Shown here in pieces: positions 54,762 to 62,703 of a stretch of 62,703 bases of DNA; the first letter of the stretch is position 1, and every line of letters starts with the position of its first letter. This stretch comes from Alphaproteobacteria bacterium (GTDB taxonomy: Bacteria; Pseudomonadota; Alphaproteobacteria; Rhizobiales; Beijerinckiaceae). The stretch lies in the NCBI GenBank assembly GCA_016869435.1, contig VGEB01000005.1:1-62703 (forward strand), given 5' to 3'. The notes under the pieces are model-generated. The model had not been told where the DNA came from. It did not search any database and saw nothing but the letters and a program-made list of their open reading frames with translations. The translations under genes were made by a program, and so were the position numbers.

Positions 54762-56524
54762 GGCGAATGTTCTCCAGCGACCGGCGGCGCGTTCTGCGGC
54801 AGGTAATCCTCGGGCGCGCCGGGAACGCTATAGGCGTAGGGCCAGCGGTAAACCACCGGAAGATGCTTGCCCCAATTGCCATGCCCCGGCGGCGTCTCGG
54901 GGGTCTGCCATTCGAGCGACGCCGCGCGCCAAGGATTCCCGCCAGCCGGCGCGCCATATTTCAGGCTTCTGAACAGATTGTAGAAGAAGATCGCCTGGGC
55001 GACGCCGACCGCCAGAGCCGTGACTGTGATGAATATATTGAGCGTCGCCGCGGAAGCGGGAACGAACGCGGTTTCGCCCATTTCATAAAAGCGCCGCGGC
55101 ATGCCGAGCACGCCGAGATAATGCATCGGAAAGAAGATTGCATAGGCGCCAAGGAAGGTGATCCAGAAGTGGATCTTGCCGAGTCGCTCATCCATCATAC
55201 GGCCGGTGATCTTGGGATACCAATGATAGATCGCGCCAAAAATGACCAACACCGGAGCGATGCCCATCACCATGTGAAAATGCGCGACGACGAAGAGCGT
55301 CGCCGACAGCGGCACGTCGACGATGACGTTGCCGAGATAAAGCCCGGTGATGCCGCCATTGACGAAGGTGACGAGGAAGCCGAGCGCGAACAGCATCGGC
55401 GTCGTGAAATGGATGTCCGCGTGCCAGAGGGTCAGCACCCAATTGTAGACCTTTAGCGCCGTCGGCACCGCAATCGCGAGCGTCGTCACCGCGAAGAAAA
55501 AGCCGAACCAGGGATCCATGCCGCTGACATACATGTGGTGGCCCCAGACCACCATGCTGAGCACGCCAATGGCGATGATCGCCCAGACCATCATCCTGTA
55601 GCCGAAAATATTCTTGCGCGCGTGCACGCTGATGAGGTCGGACACGACGCCGAAGGCCGGCAGCGCGACGATATAGACCTCCGGATGGCCGAAGAACCAG
55701 AACAAATGCTGGAACAGGATCGGGCTGCCGCCGACATAGTCCTTGCGCTCGCCGAGTTCGACGAGCGACGGCATGAAGAAGCTCGTGCCGAGCGTGCGAT
55801 CGAGGAGCAGCATGACGCCGGCGACGAAGAGTCCGGGAAAGGCGAGAAGCGCCATCACCGCCGCGGCGAAGATTCCCCACACCGTGAGCGGCATGCGCAT
55901 CAGCGTCATGCCTCGGGTGCGCGCCTGCAGCACCGTCACGATGTAATTCAGTCCGCCCATCGTGAAGCCGACGATGAACAGGACCAAAGAGACGAGCATC
56001 AGAATGATGCCCCATTCATGGCCCGGCGTGCCGGTCAGGATCGACTGCGGCGGATAAAGGGTCCAGCCTGCGCCCGTCGGTCCGCCAGGCACGAAATAGC
56101 TCGCCACAAGGACGAGCGTGGCGATCAGATAAACCCAGTAGCTCAGCATATTGACGTAAGGGAACACCATGTCCCTCGCGCCGACCATCAGCGGAATGAG
56201 ATAATTGCCGAAGCCGCCGAGAAAGATGGCGGTGAGCATATAGACGACCATGATCATGCCATGCATGGTCACCGACTGATAATAGACAGTGGCGTCAATG
56301 AACGGGATCGCGCCAGGGAAGGCGAGCTGCAGGCGGATCAGCCATGACAGCACCAGGGCCAAGATGCCGACGGTTATGGCGGTGCCGGCGTATTGAATCG
56401 CGATGACCTTGGCGTCCTGGCAGAACACATATTTCGTGATCCAGCTGTGCGCGTGATAGAGTTCGACGTCTTCCACTTCCGCCGGCGGCGGCGCGACGTT
56501 CTGCGGTACGGTGGCGTCGGTCAT
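54758..56524 (-). CDS. coxN: Cytochrome c oxidase subunit I
   Basis: Catalytic subunit of an aa3-type oxidase. The 588-residue, about 12-14 span protein has the haem a and a3/CuB ligands in YQSVTMHGMIMVVYM, LFWFFGHPEVYIVALPAFGVVS (His-Pro-Glu-Val-Tyr), WAIIAIGVLSMVVWGHHMYVSG (CuB His-His) and LFVVAHFHMVMG (haem His-x-His). The Glu in GHPEVY places it with A-family proton channels. AAAGGAGG stands before the ATG. Central gene of the operon. Confidence 0.97.
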   Translation of the reverse strand: MTDATVPQNVAPPPAEVEDVELYHAHSWITKYVFCQDAKVIAIQYAGTAITVGILALVLSWLIRLQLAFPGAIPFIDATVYYQSVTMHGMIMVVYMLTAIFLGGFGNYLIPLMVGARDMVFPYVNMLSYWVYLIATLVLVASYFVPGGPTGAGWTLYPPQSILTGTPGHEWGIILMLVSLVLFIVGFTMGGLNYIVTVLQARTRGMTLMRMPLTVWGIFAAAVMALLAFPGLFVAGVMLLLDRTLGTSFFMPSLVELGERKDYVGGSPILFQHLFWFFGHPEVYIVALPAFGVVSDLISVHARKNIFGYRMMVWAIIAIGVLSMVVWGHHMYVSGMDPWFGFFFAVTTLAIAVPTALKVYNWVLTLWHADIHFTTPMLFALGFLVTFVNGGITGLYLGNVIVDVPLSATLFVVAHFHMVMGIAPVLVIFGAIYHWYPKITGRMMDERLGKIHFWITFLGAYAIFFPMHYLGVLGMPRRFYEMGETAFVPASAATLNIFITVTALAVGVAQAIFFYNLFRSLKYGAPAGGNPWRAASLEWQTPETPPGHGNWGKHLPVVYRWPYAYSVPGAPEDYLPQNAPPVAGEHSP

Positions 56525-56642
56525 TAAGCGATCCTCCTTTCGCCCCTACAGCGCTTTCGGCGATTGATCGAGCGCCGCCGCAGCGGGACTCTCTCGGCGG
56601 CGAGGAATGTCAAAGCGGCGCGACGATGAGAGTTCGCGAGTG

Positions 56643-57470
56643 TCATTGCGCCGAAGCCCGCTTGTTCTGGCTTGCGGCGCTCTTGCGCGACTGCTCGAAC
56701 GTCTGCTGCGCGGCCTGCCACGCCTCGAAGTCGGCTTCCGATTCGATGATCATCTTGCCGCGCATCTGGGGGTGCCCTGTGCCGCAAAAAGCCGCGCACA
56801 GGATCTCGTATTCGCCGATCTTGGTCGGCGTGAACCAAAAATATGTGACGATCCCCGGAACGAGGTCCATTTTCGCCCGGATTTCAGGGACGTAGAAGTC
56901 ATGCAGCACGTCGATCGAGCGCAGCAGGACCTTGATGGGCTTGCCGAGCGGCACGTGCAGTTCGCCGTTGGTGACGAGCAGATCGTCCTGTCCCTTGGGA
57001 TCGGCCGGGCTCAGACCCAGCGAATTGGTCGTATCGATGTAGCGAACGTCGCTCGATCCGAGCTGATGGTCGGCCCCCGCCAAGCGGAAGCTCCAGTTCC
57101 ACTGCGCCCCCACCGCTTCAATCTCCATCGCGTCCTTTGGCACGGTGATGAACTGGCCCCAAACCAGCAGGCCCGGGGCGAGAAGAATGACGACGGCGAT
57201 CGTCGTGACAATTCCGAGCCAGGCTTCGAGCTTCTGGTTCTCGGGCTCATAGGCGGCGCGCCGGCCCGGCACATGGCGGAAGCGATAGAGGCAATAGGAC
57301 ATGAACAAAATGACGGCGACGAAACCCGTGCCGGTCACCAGAAAGGTGAGCCCCATCGTGTCGTCGATGAAGCCCCAATTGGAAGCGATTGGCGTCATCC
57401 GCCACGGGCTCAGAACATGGAACAGTATCGAGCCGGCGACCACCAGGACCATTACGAAAGCGATATACAT
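56643..57470 (-). CDS. coxM: Cytochrome c oxidase subunit II
   Basis: A 275-residue protein with three N-terminal hydrophobic segments (an extra one, FVMVLVVAGSILFHVL, before the usual two) and a periplasmic CuA domain: EAVGAQWNWSFRL, DVLHDFYVPEIRAKMDLVPG and the CuA ligands EILCAAFCGTGHPQMRG (Cys-x3-Cys-x3-His-x2-Met). No fused cytochrome c domain. First gene of the operon; gap of 118 bases to subunit I. Confidence 0.95.
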   Translation of the reverse strand: MYIAFVMVLVVAGSILFHVLSPWRMTPIASNWGFIDDTMGLTFLVTGTGFVAVILFMSYCLYRFRHVPGRRAAYEPENQKLEAWLGIVTTIAVVILLAPGLLVWGQFITVPKDAMEIEAVGAQWNWSFRLAGADHQLGSSDVRYIDTTNSLGLSPADPKGQDDLLVTNGELHVPLGKPIKVLLRSIDVLHDFYVPEIRAKMDLVPGIVTYFWFTPTKIGEYEILCAAFCGTGHPQMRGKMIIESEADFEAWQAAQQTFEQSRKSAASQNKRASAQ

Positions 57471-57584
57471 GCGCTGTCTGACCTCACCGCGAGTTGGCGG
57501 ACGGCCTTATATACCGGCGATTTGCTTTGCGTCAAAGTGTCGCGCCGGCGCCGGTGCGGTCCCGCGCGAGTCCCGCAAAAATGC

Positions 57585-57623
57585 AAAAGACCCGCGCCGA
57601 ACAGGATCCGGCGCGGGTCTTTA
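57585..57623 (-). terminator. Intrinsic terminator after ialB-like gene
   Basis: Stem GACCCGCGCC / GGCGCGGGTC (10 bp, perfect) with an 11-base loop, flanked by A-run and T-run so it can work on both strands. It lies 21 bases past the stop of the IalB-like gene and upstream of coxM, so it isolates the oxidase operon from the upstream gene. Confidence 0.9.
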
Positions 57624-57644
57624 TTAAGGCGTTTTGTTTCTACG

Positions 57645-58349
57645 CTATTTCTTAGGAGCGGCGCTTTGCGCGGCCGGCGCGGCGCCCTTTTGCGCCTCGA
57701 GACGCTTGCGCTCCTCTTCGGCCTTTTTCTGCAGTTCTTCCTGCAGCCTCTTCTGCTGCTCCTCAAGCACCTTGGGGTCGATCGCAGGGCCGTCGAAGGC
57801 TTTGCCAAAATTGGCGAGCGGGAGATAGAAGGTGACTTCGGCGTTGCCCTGATTCTTGACGACGACCGACATTTTTTCGGCCTTCTTCATGCTGTCGACA
57901 ACGGCCTTTTTGACCTTCGCTTCGGCGAAGCAGCCATTCGGGAAGCAGATTTCGAAGGCGCCGCTTTCCGGCGTTCCCTTGTCGATCGCAAAGCGGAAGC
58001 CGGGCTTCAGCATAAGGCCCGGCGGCAGGAGCAGGCGGATGATCTTCTGGTCTTCGCTTTTGGGATCGTAAACGGCGAGCGCGAGCAGCGGCTGCGGCGC
58101 CTCGCCCTCTTTCGCAGAAACCCCGAAGTCGCGCGTCGTGTAGCACAGTTCTTTTTTGGTCTGGGGGTCGGAGCCGCACACTTTGGTCCAGTCCGGCTGA
58201 ACGGCGACGAGATCGGCGGCGATCGGCCCCTGCGGCTGCTGTTGCGCCGCGCCGGCCGCGGGCGCCTGCTGAGCCCATGCGGCGCCGCTCATGAACAGCA
58301 ACGCTCCCGCAAGGACGATCGCGCAAGAGCGCGAAAAATGGGTCGACAT
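57645..58349 (-). CDS. IalB-family (invasion-associated locus B) secreted protein
   Basis: A 234-residue exported protein with signal SCAIVLAGALLFMSGAAWAQ, a Gln/Pro-rich stretch, then the IalB beta domain (PDWTKVCGSDPQTKKELCYTTRDF, LLALAVYDP, LMLKPGFRFAIDKG, SGAFEICFPNGCFAEAKVKK with paired Cys) and a charged coiled-coil tail rich in Glu/Lys. In pathogens it aids host-cell entry; in free-living relatives the role is unknown, probably outer envelope. AAGGAAC precedes the ATG. Confidence 0.9.
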   Translation of the reverse strand: MSTHFSRSCAIVLAGALLFMSGAAWAQQAPAAGAAQQQPQGPIAADLVAVQPDWTKVCGSDPQTKKELCYTTRDFGVSAKEGEAPQPLLALAVYDPKSEDQKIIRLLLPPGLMLKPGFRFAIDKGTPESGAFEICFPNGCFAEAKVKKAVVDSMKKAEKMSVVVKNQGNAEVTFYLPLANFGKAFDGPAIDPKVLEEQQKRLQEELQKKAEEERKRLEAQKGAAPAAQSAAPKK

Positions 58350-58659
58350 CGGAAGTTCCTTTCGATTCTCCTGGCGGCCGGCGTCCTCCGGCTCCGGATC
58401 GTTTTTAGCGTCGCGTCACGACTGGAGGCCGCCTTCGCGCCCAAGCCGTGGAACCTTGCCCAGCCCGTGTTCCAGCGCGATCGCGAGACGCCGATGAGGC
58501 GACGGCAACGCTCTTACATGGTCGCCGCAGTAAATTCCAGCCAAACGGGGCGTACAACGCTTGGGGAGGGGGCATTTTTCGCAAAACCGTCGCAAAACAT
58601 GGCCGAAGACTTGAGCGCGACTCGCTTCTGCCGGCCATGTTGTGGAATATGGCCCGCCA
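58350..58659. other. Divergent intergenic region, nothing recognised
   Basis: About 310 bases between the leftward IalB-like gene and the rightward binding-protein gene. It must carry both promoters. I see no riboswitch fold, repeat of the families above, or small gene with a good start. The open frames that cross it on both strands have the Arg/Pro-rich look of GC-driven shadows. Confidence 0.4.
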
Positions 58660-60543
58660 ATGAAGATTCGCCCGATTCCTGCGAGAGACCCCGCCGGCGG
58701 CGCCGAACAGCGCATGCGGGGGCGCCGTGCGCTCTGCTTCGCCCTGTCGCTCTTGATGTCCGTCCCTTGCGCAGGGGCGGCCCCCTCCCCGCAACGGCCC
58801 GACGCGCCCCGCCCGACCCATGCGATCGCGATGCACGGCGCGCCCGCTCTGCCGAGCGATTTCGATCACTTCCCTTACGCTGAGCCGCTGGCGACGAAGG
58901 GCGGCAAGCTTCGCGTCGGCCTGGCCGGCGCTTTCGACAGCTTGAATCCGTTCAATCTCAAGTCGGGAAGCGCGGCGCAGGGGCTCGTCGGCAATGTCTT
59001 CCAAAGCCTGATGGCCCGCTCGCAGGACGAACCCTTCACGCTTTACGGCCTGATCGCTCGGTCGGTCGACATCGATCCGGCGCGCTCTCAGGTGACCTTC
59101 CATCTCGACCCGAAGGCGCGCTTTTCCGACGGTGCTCCGATTACCGCAGACGACGTGCTGTTTTCCTTCGACCTCTTGAAGACCAAGGGCCGGCCGCAGC
59201 AGCGCGTCGCCTATGGGCTGGTCAAATCGATCGACGCGCCGGACGCGCACACCGTTCATTACGATCTTTCCGGCGTCGGCGACCGCGAGCTGCCGCTCAT
59301 TCTCGCGATCATGCCGGTGCTTCCCAAACACGCGACCGACGTCGAGCGCTTTTCCGACGCGACGCTGGCCAAGCCGATCGGCTCGGGCCCCTATGTGATC
59401 GCCGACGTCAAGGTCGGCGAACGCGTCTTGCTGCGCCGCAACAAGGACTATTGGGGCGCCGACCTGCCGAGCCAGCGCGGTTTCAACAATTTCGACGAGG
59501 TCGACATCCAATATTTTCGCGACGGCAATTCGCTGTTTGAAGCCTTCAAGGCGGGCCTTCTCGACTATCGCGAGGAAACCAGCACGACGCGCTGGGCGAG
59601 CGGTTACGATTTCCCGGCGATCGCCGATGGGCGCGTCGTGAAGGAGACGCTGAAGAACGACAATCCCAAGGGCATGGAGGGGTTCGTCTTCAACACCCGC
59701 CGACCTTTGTTCAAAGACATCCGCCTGCGCGAAGCGCTCGGCATGATGTTCGACTTCGAATGGGTCAACGCCAATCTCTACGCCGGACTTTATACGCGCA
59801 CGAAAAGCTTCTTCGATGAATCTGAATTGTCGTCCTCCGGCCGGCCGGCGTCGGCCGCCGAGCGCGCTTTGCTGGCGCCATTTCCGGGCGCCGTGCGCGA
59901 AGACATTCTCGAAGGCCGCTGGCGCCCGCCGGTCAATGACGGGTCCGGCCGCGACCGCGAAATGGCGAAGCGCGCGCTCGCACTGCTCGAGAGCGCGGGA
60001 TACACCATCGACGGCGGCGCCTTGCGCAAGGACGGCGAGCCGGTTTCCTTCGAGATCATGGTGAAGGACCGCAATCAGGAGCGGCTGGCGCTCAATTACG
60101 CGTCCTCCTTGCAGCGAATCGGGGTCGACGCCCGCGTGCGTCTCGTCGACGAGGTGCAGTATCAGCGCCGGCGCCAGAAATTCGATTTCGACATGATGCT
60201 CGGTCAATGGATCGCCTCGGCCTCGCCCGGCAATGAGCAGCGCATGCGCTGGGGCTCCGCCAGCGCCGATCAGGAATCCTCCTTCAACCTTGCCGGCGCC
60301 GCGTCGCCGGCGATCGATGCGCTCATCGCCGCCCTGCTCGCGGCGACGAGCCACGACGATTTCGTCACCGCCGTGCGCGCCTATGACCGCGTGCTGCTGT
60401 CCGGCTTTTATCTCGTGCCGCTCTTCCATGCGTCCGAACAATGGATCGCGCATTCGACCGACATCGCCCGGCCGCCGCATGTGCCGCGTTACGGGTCGCC
60501 AATGTTCGGTCCGACGCTCGAAAGCTGGTGGAGACCGCGCTGA
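58660..60543 (+). CDS. Extracellular solute-binding protein, family 5 (YejA/oligopeptide type)
   Basis: A 627-residue periplasmic binding protein with signal RALCFALSLLMSVPCAGAAP. SBP family 5 features are GGKLRVGLAGAFDSLNPFNL, ARFSDGAPITADDVLFSFDLLK, IGSGPYVIADVKVGERVLLRRNKDYWGADLP, and RDGNSLFEAFKAGLLDYREE. Binds peptides or similar solutes (microcin C in YejA) for an ABC importer. No permease or ATPase genes are close, so it is an orphan here. Start is one of several ATGs (58660 or 58714). Confidence 0.9.
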   Translation: MKIRPIPARDPAGGAEQRMRGRRALCFALSLLMSVPCAGAAPSPQRPDAPRPTHAIAMHGAPALPSDFDHFPYAEPLATKGGKLRVGLAGAFDSLNPFNLKSGSAAQGLVGNVFQSLMARSQDEPFTLYGLIARSVDIDPARSQVTFHLDPKARFSDGAPITADDVLFSFDLLKTKGRPQQRVAYGLVKSIDAPDAHTVHYDLSGVGDRELPLILAIMPVLPKHATDVERFSDATLAKPIGSGPYVIADVKVGERVLLRRNKDYWGADLPSQRGFNNFDEVDIQYFRDGNSLFEAFKAGLLDYREETSTTRWASGYDFPAIADGRVVKETLKNDNPKGMEGFVFNTRRPLFKDIRLREALGMMFDFEWVNANLYAGLYTRTKSFFDESELSSSGRPASAAERALLAPFPGAVREDILEGRWRPPVNDGSGRDREMAKRALALLESAGYTIDGGALRKDGEPVSFEIMVKDRNQERLALNYASSLQRIGVDARVRLVDEVQYQRRRQKFDFDMMLGQWIASASPGNEQRMRWGSASADQESSFNLAGAASPAIDALIAALLAATSHDDFVTAVRAYDRVLLSGFYLVPLFHASEQWIAHSTDIARPPHVPRYGSPMFGPTLESWWRPR

Positions 60544-60722
60544 GCGCCCACGAAGACATGCGCCGGCGCACGCAATCGACACATCCGCCGCGCTAAAACT
60601 CCGCCGGCGCTCTTGGCCGGCCTTCGTGGGAAGGTCAGCGGACGGCCGCAACGTTTGGAGCAAGCGTGTCTCTGTCGCTCGATGACATTCGTTCGACGCG
60701 CCTCTCACGGGGAGTTCAATCC

Positions 60723-61718
60723 ATGGGTTTTGCGCTTTTTATCGTCGGCGCCGTCGCAATCGGCCTGTTGGTTCTCGATCGATCGTTCAATCTCGGCCTG
60801 CCGATCGGCCTCTTACAAAATCCGCTGTTCTGGTTCGCCTATGTCGCGCTGCTGGCGCTGTCGACGATGGTGCGCTTCGTGCGCCAGCAGACCGTTCTCG
60901 TCATCGAGCGACTCGGGCGCTACAACAGGACGCTCAGCGCCGGCGTGAATTTCGTCTGGCCGATCGTCGAGCGCGTCGCCTACGCCTTCGATCTGCGCGA
61001 GCAGGTGATCGACGTGCCGGAGCAGGACGCGATCACCAAGGACAACGCCACCGTCACCATCGACGGCATTCTCTACTACAAGATCGTCAGCGCCAAGGAC
61101 GCCGCCTATGGCGCGCAGGACATCCGCCGCGCCATCATCAATCTGGCGCAGACCTCGATGCGCTCGGCGATCGGCTCGATGGAGCTGGACAAGACCTTCG
61201 AGAACCGAAGCGAGATCAACGAACGCGTCGTGCGCGCCGTTTCCGACGCGGCGCAGCTCTGGGGCGCGCATGTGACGCGCTATGAGATCAAGGACATCGC
61301 CATGCCCGAGTCGCTGCGCCAGTCGATGGAGCGGCAGATGAAGGCGGAGCGCGACAAGCGCGCCGCGGTGCTCGAATCAGAAGGCGTGAAACAGTCCGAG
61401 ATCAATCGCGCGGAGGGCGAGAAACAGGCGGCGATTCTGCGCGCCGAAGGCCAGGCGAAGGCGATCGAACTGGTGCGCGCCCAGATTACGCAAGTCGGCG
61501 GCGATCAGGCGGTGCAGCTCGAAGTCGCGAAAAGCGCGATCGAGCAATATGGCCGCCTCGCCAAGGCCGGCAATTCGCTGGTGCTGATGGGCGACGGCGC
61601 CGACCCGGCCGGCTGGCTCGCCAAGGCGATGGCGGTGCTCAAAATGGTCAACGCAAACGCCGAGGCGAATCAGGAGCGGCGCGCGGGCGGCGGACAGCCC
61701 TGGCAAGCGGGAGAGTAG
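60723..61718 (+). CDS. SPFH/band 7 (stomatin, QmcA-like) membrane protein
   Basis: A 331-residue protein with N-terminal membrane segments (MGFALFIVGAVAIGLLVLDRSFNLGLPIGLL, FWFAYVALLALSTMVRF) and an SPFH domain: VIERLGRYNRTLSAGVNFVWPIVERVAYAFDLREQVIDVPEQDAITKDNATVTIDGILYYKI, then a helical tail (MERQMKAERDKRAAVLESEG). Forms membrane microdomains and binds proteases or partner proteins. A GTG at 60666 also has a good ribosome site; ATG 60723 is chosen for GGGGAG at the right distance. Paired with nfeD. Confidence 0.93.
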   Translation: MGFALFIVGAVAIGLLVLDRSFNLGLPIGLLQNPLFWFAYVALLALSTMVRFVRQQTVLVIERLGRYNRTLSAGVNFVWPIVERVAYAFDLREQVIDVPEQDAITKDNATVTIDGILYYKIVSAKDAAYGAQDIRRAIINLAQTSMRSAIGSMELDKTFENRSEINERVVRAVSDAAQLWGAHVTRYEIKDIAMPESLRQSMERQMKAERDKRAAVLESEGVKQSEINRAEGEKQAAILRAEGQAKAIELVRAQITQVGGDQAVQLEVAKSAIEQYGRLAKAGNSLVLMGDGADPAGWLAKAMAVLKMVNANAEANQERRAGGGQPWQAGE

Positions 61719-61721
61719 CGC

Positions 61722-62186
61722 ATGGAGCCGGCGTTCTTTTACGATCCCGCGAATCTCAGCCTGATCGCCGGCCTTGCGCTGCTCGCGCTCGACATTGTGG
61801 TGATCGGCCTCTCGCCGGTGATGTTCGTCGCCGTCGGCGCGCTCTTAACCAGCGCGGTGCTCTATGCGACCGGCTGGCGGCCGTCGCTTGTCGAGACGGC
61901 GGCGATCGTCGCCGGCGCCAGCCTGACGATCGCCATCGTCGGCAGAAAGCCGCTGCAGCGGTTTCAAAACGCCGACATCGAAGAGGACAAGAGCAGCGAT
62001 CTCATCGGCCGCGAGGTGACGACGACGCATGAGGTGACGAAGACGCATGGCGTCGTCTTCTGGTCCGGCGTCGAATGGCAGGCGCGGCTTGCGCAAGATT
62101 CGCCGGTCGAGAGCCTCGCGCCCGGCGCCAGGGCGCGAATCGTGGCGGTGGAGAATCTGGCGCTGGTGCTGACGCCGCTCGCGTGA
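61722..62186 (+). CDS. NfeD-family protein
   Basis: A 154-residue protein with three N-terminal membrane segments and a C-terminal OB-fold (SDLIGREVTTTHEVTKTHGVVFWSGVEWQARLAQDSPVESLAPGARARIVAVENLALVLTPLA). The NfeD short form works with stomatin-like proteins; three bases after the SPFH gene, so co-translated. End of the ordinary gene content on the right. Confidence 0.93.
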   Translation: MEPAFFYDPANLSLIAGLALLALDIVVIGLSPVMFVAVGALLTSAVLYATGWRPSLVETAAIVAGASLTIAIVGRKPLQRFQNADIEEDKSSDLIGREVTTTHEVTKTHGVVFWSGVEWQARLAQDSPVESLAPGARARIVAVENLALVLTPLA

Positions 62187-62305
62187 AGTTCGCCAAGACG
62201 GACTTTGTAGGAAAGCCAATCCAAGAACACTGGTCTTGCTCTGGATTCCCGTATCGGGCAGTACCATTTCGAGGCTATTCCCGTAAGTTGGCCATCTATA
62301 AGCCT

Positions 62306-62635
62306 ATGAGGCTGCCCATGGTTCTGTTTTCAGGCGCTGTAAATATCTGCTATCTATTTGTCGACGGAGAATGTCTAAATCGTATCGTCACAAAAGTAGG
62401 AGAAAGGTATTTTTCTAACGAAAAGCCGCCAATTGATTGGCGGCGTATGGGCGAATCTTATCGTAAGATTTTTTATTACGATGCTATTCCTGTTCAGAGA
62501 GCCGGGGAGGACGACACTTTTTACAATGCTCGCGTTGCACCAAAAAATTCTGAGCTATCTGAAATTGAAAGGCAGCCTAGCAGCTTGTCGGACTTAAACA
62601 CGGCGCGATGGTTCGGTTTAGAATCGGCTCGTTGA
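62306..62635 (+). pseudogene. Truncated NYN-domain (PIN-like nuclease) gene running into the terminal repeat
   Basis: From an ATG at 62306 the frame encodes about 90 residues with the NYN start FVDGECLNR and later RKIFYYDAIPVQR, the opening strand and the acidic PIN/LabA-type core. At base 62577 it enters the 127-base terminal repeat and ends 19 codons later in it (after LNTARWFGLESAR). NYN proteins are usually 150-250 residues, so the C-terminal half is missing, cut by the repeat or mobile element. The stretch 62230-62576 is clearly more AT-rich than its neighbours and fits acquired DNA. Confidence 0.6.
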
Positions 62636-62703
62636 TTCCCACCGGACCACGAGCGACTGTGGATGTCCAACTTCCGAACGATAGACCGGCAGACCGGATT
62701 TTT
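62577..62703. repeat. Terminal inverted repeat, right copy (127 bp)
   Basis: Exact reverse complement of bases 1-127. See the left copy; the inner edge is where the truncated NYN gene loses similarity to its family. The terminal CTAG at this edge might be a target duplication or part of the element. Confidence 0.9.

Noticed and set aside
56607-60708. Very long open frames antisense to the oxidase and binding-protein genes (over 700 codons)
   Set aside because: They are rich in Arg, Ala and Gly, lack any family motif and lie opposite genes with clear motifs; high GC content keeps antisense frames open.

Overview
The window looks like a high-GC chromosomal contig from an alphaproteobacterium of the Hyphomicrobiales (Rhizobiales), possibly near the Methylocystis/Beijerinckia group; that last placement is inference. 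The evidence is the gene order dnaQ-coaE-maf / hemE-hemJ / rho-mnmE-mnmG-rsmG-parA-parB, timA-fxsA-secB, a Mic60-like gene next to a HemY-like gene, a coxMNOP-type oxidase operon, and intergenic repeats with the GTGGAAACCGG-type core common in this order. No rRNA, tRNA, CRISPR array or complete transposase gene was seen.

Layout. 1-127 and 62577-62703 are perfect inverted copies of each other and mark contig breaks at a repeat. 381-14635 holds trmD, then a mostly minus-strand set: hbd, etfBA, rhomboid protease, a flippase, ileS (carrying an in-frame palindromic repeat), ribF, a MaoC hydratase, a HAD phosphatase and beta carbonic anhydrase, followed by a plus-strand CitE-like lyase. 14704-21009 is envelope biology: Mic60-like, HemY-like, Smr, MltA, TimA, FxsA, SecB. 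21006-34749 is the chromosome origin/partition domain: dnaQ, coaE, maf, a putative oriC at 23121-23523, hemE, hemJ, rho, mnmE, mnmG, rsmG, parA, parB and two perfect parS sites. 34739-43353 has membrane and redox genes (CysZ-like, SRPBCC, phosphopantetheinyl transferase, a ferredoxin/ferredoxin reductase pair) and a four-gene MCE (Mla-type) lipid transporter.

44668-52654 is the most unusual part. A dipeptide epimerase gene is followed by a promoter-like element and a sequence that matches the fluoride (crcB) riboswitch in every conserved position I can check. Its 3' side can pair with the Shine-Dalgarno of the next gene. That gene starts a run of same-strand genes: an outer membrane efflux lipoprotein, an EmrA-type adaptor, a P-type proton ATPase, a polyphosphate kinase 2 and an MFS transporter. 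No crcB or CLC-F fluoride channel is present, so this may be an uncharacterised fluoride-responsive efflux and energy module.

52745-58349 is an aa3-type cytochrome oxidase operon with two subunit III genes and an IalB-like secreted protein upstream. 58660-62186 holds an orphan oligopeptide-type binding protein and a stomatin/NfeD pair. The right end is a truncated, AT-richer NYN-domain gene that runs into the terminal repeat.
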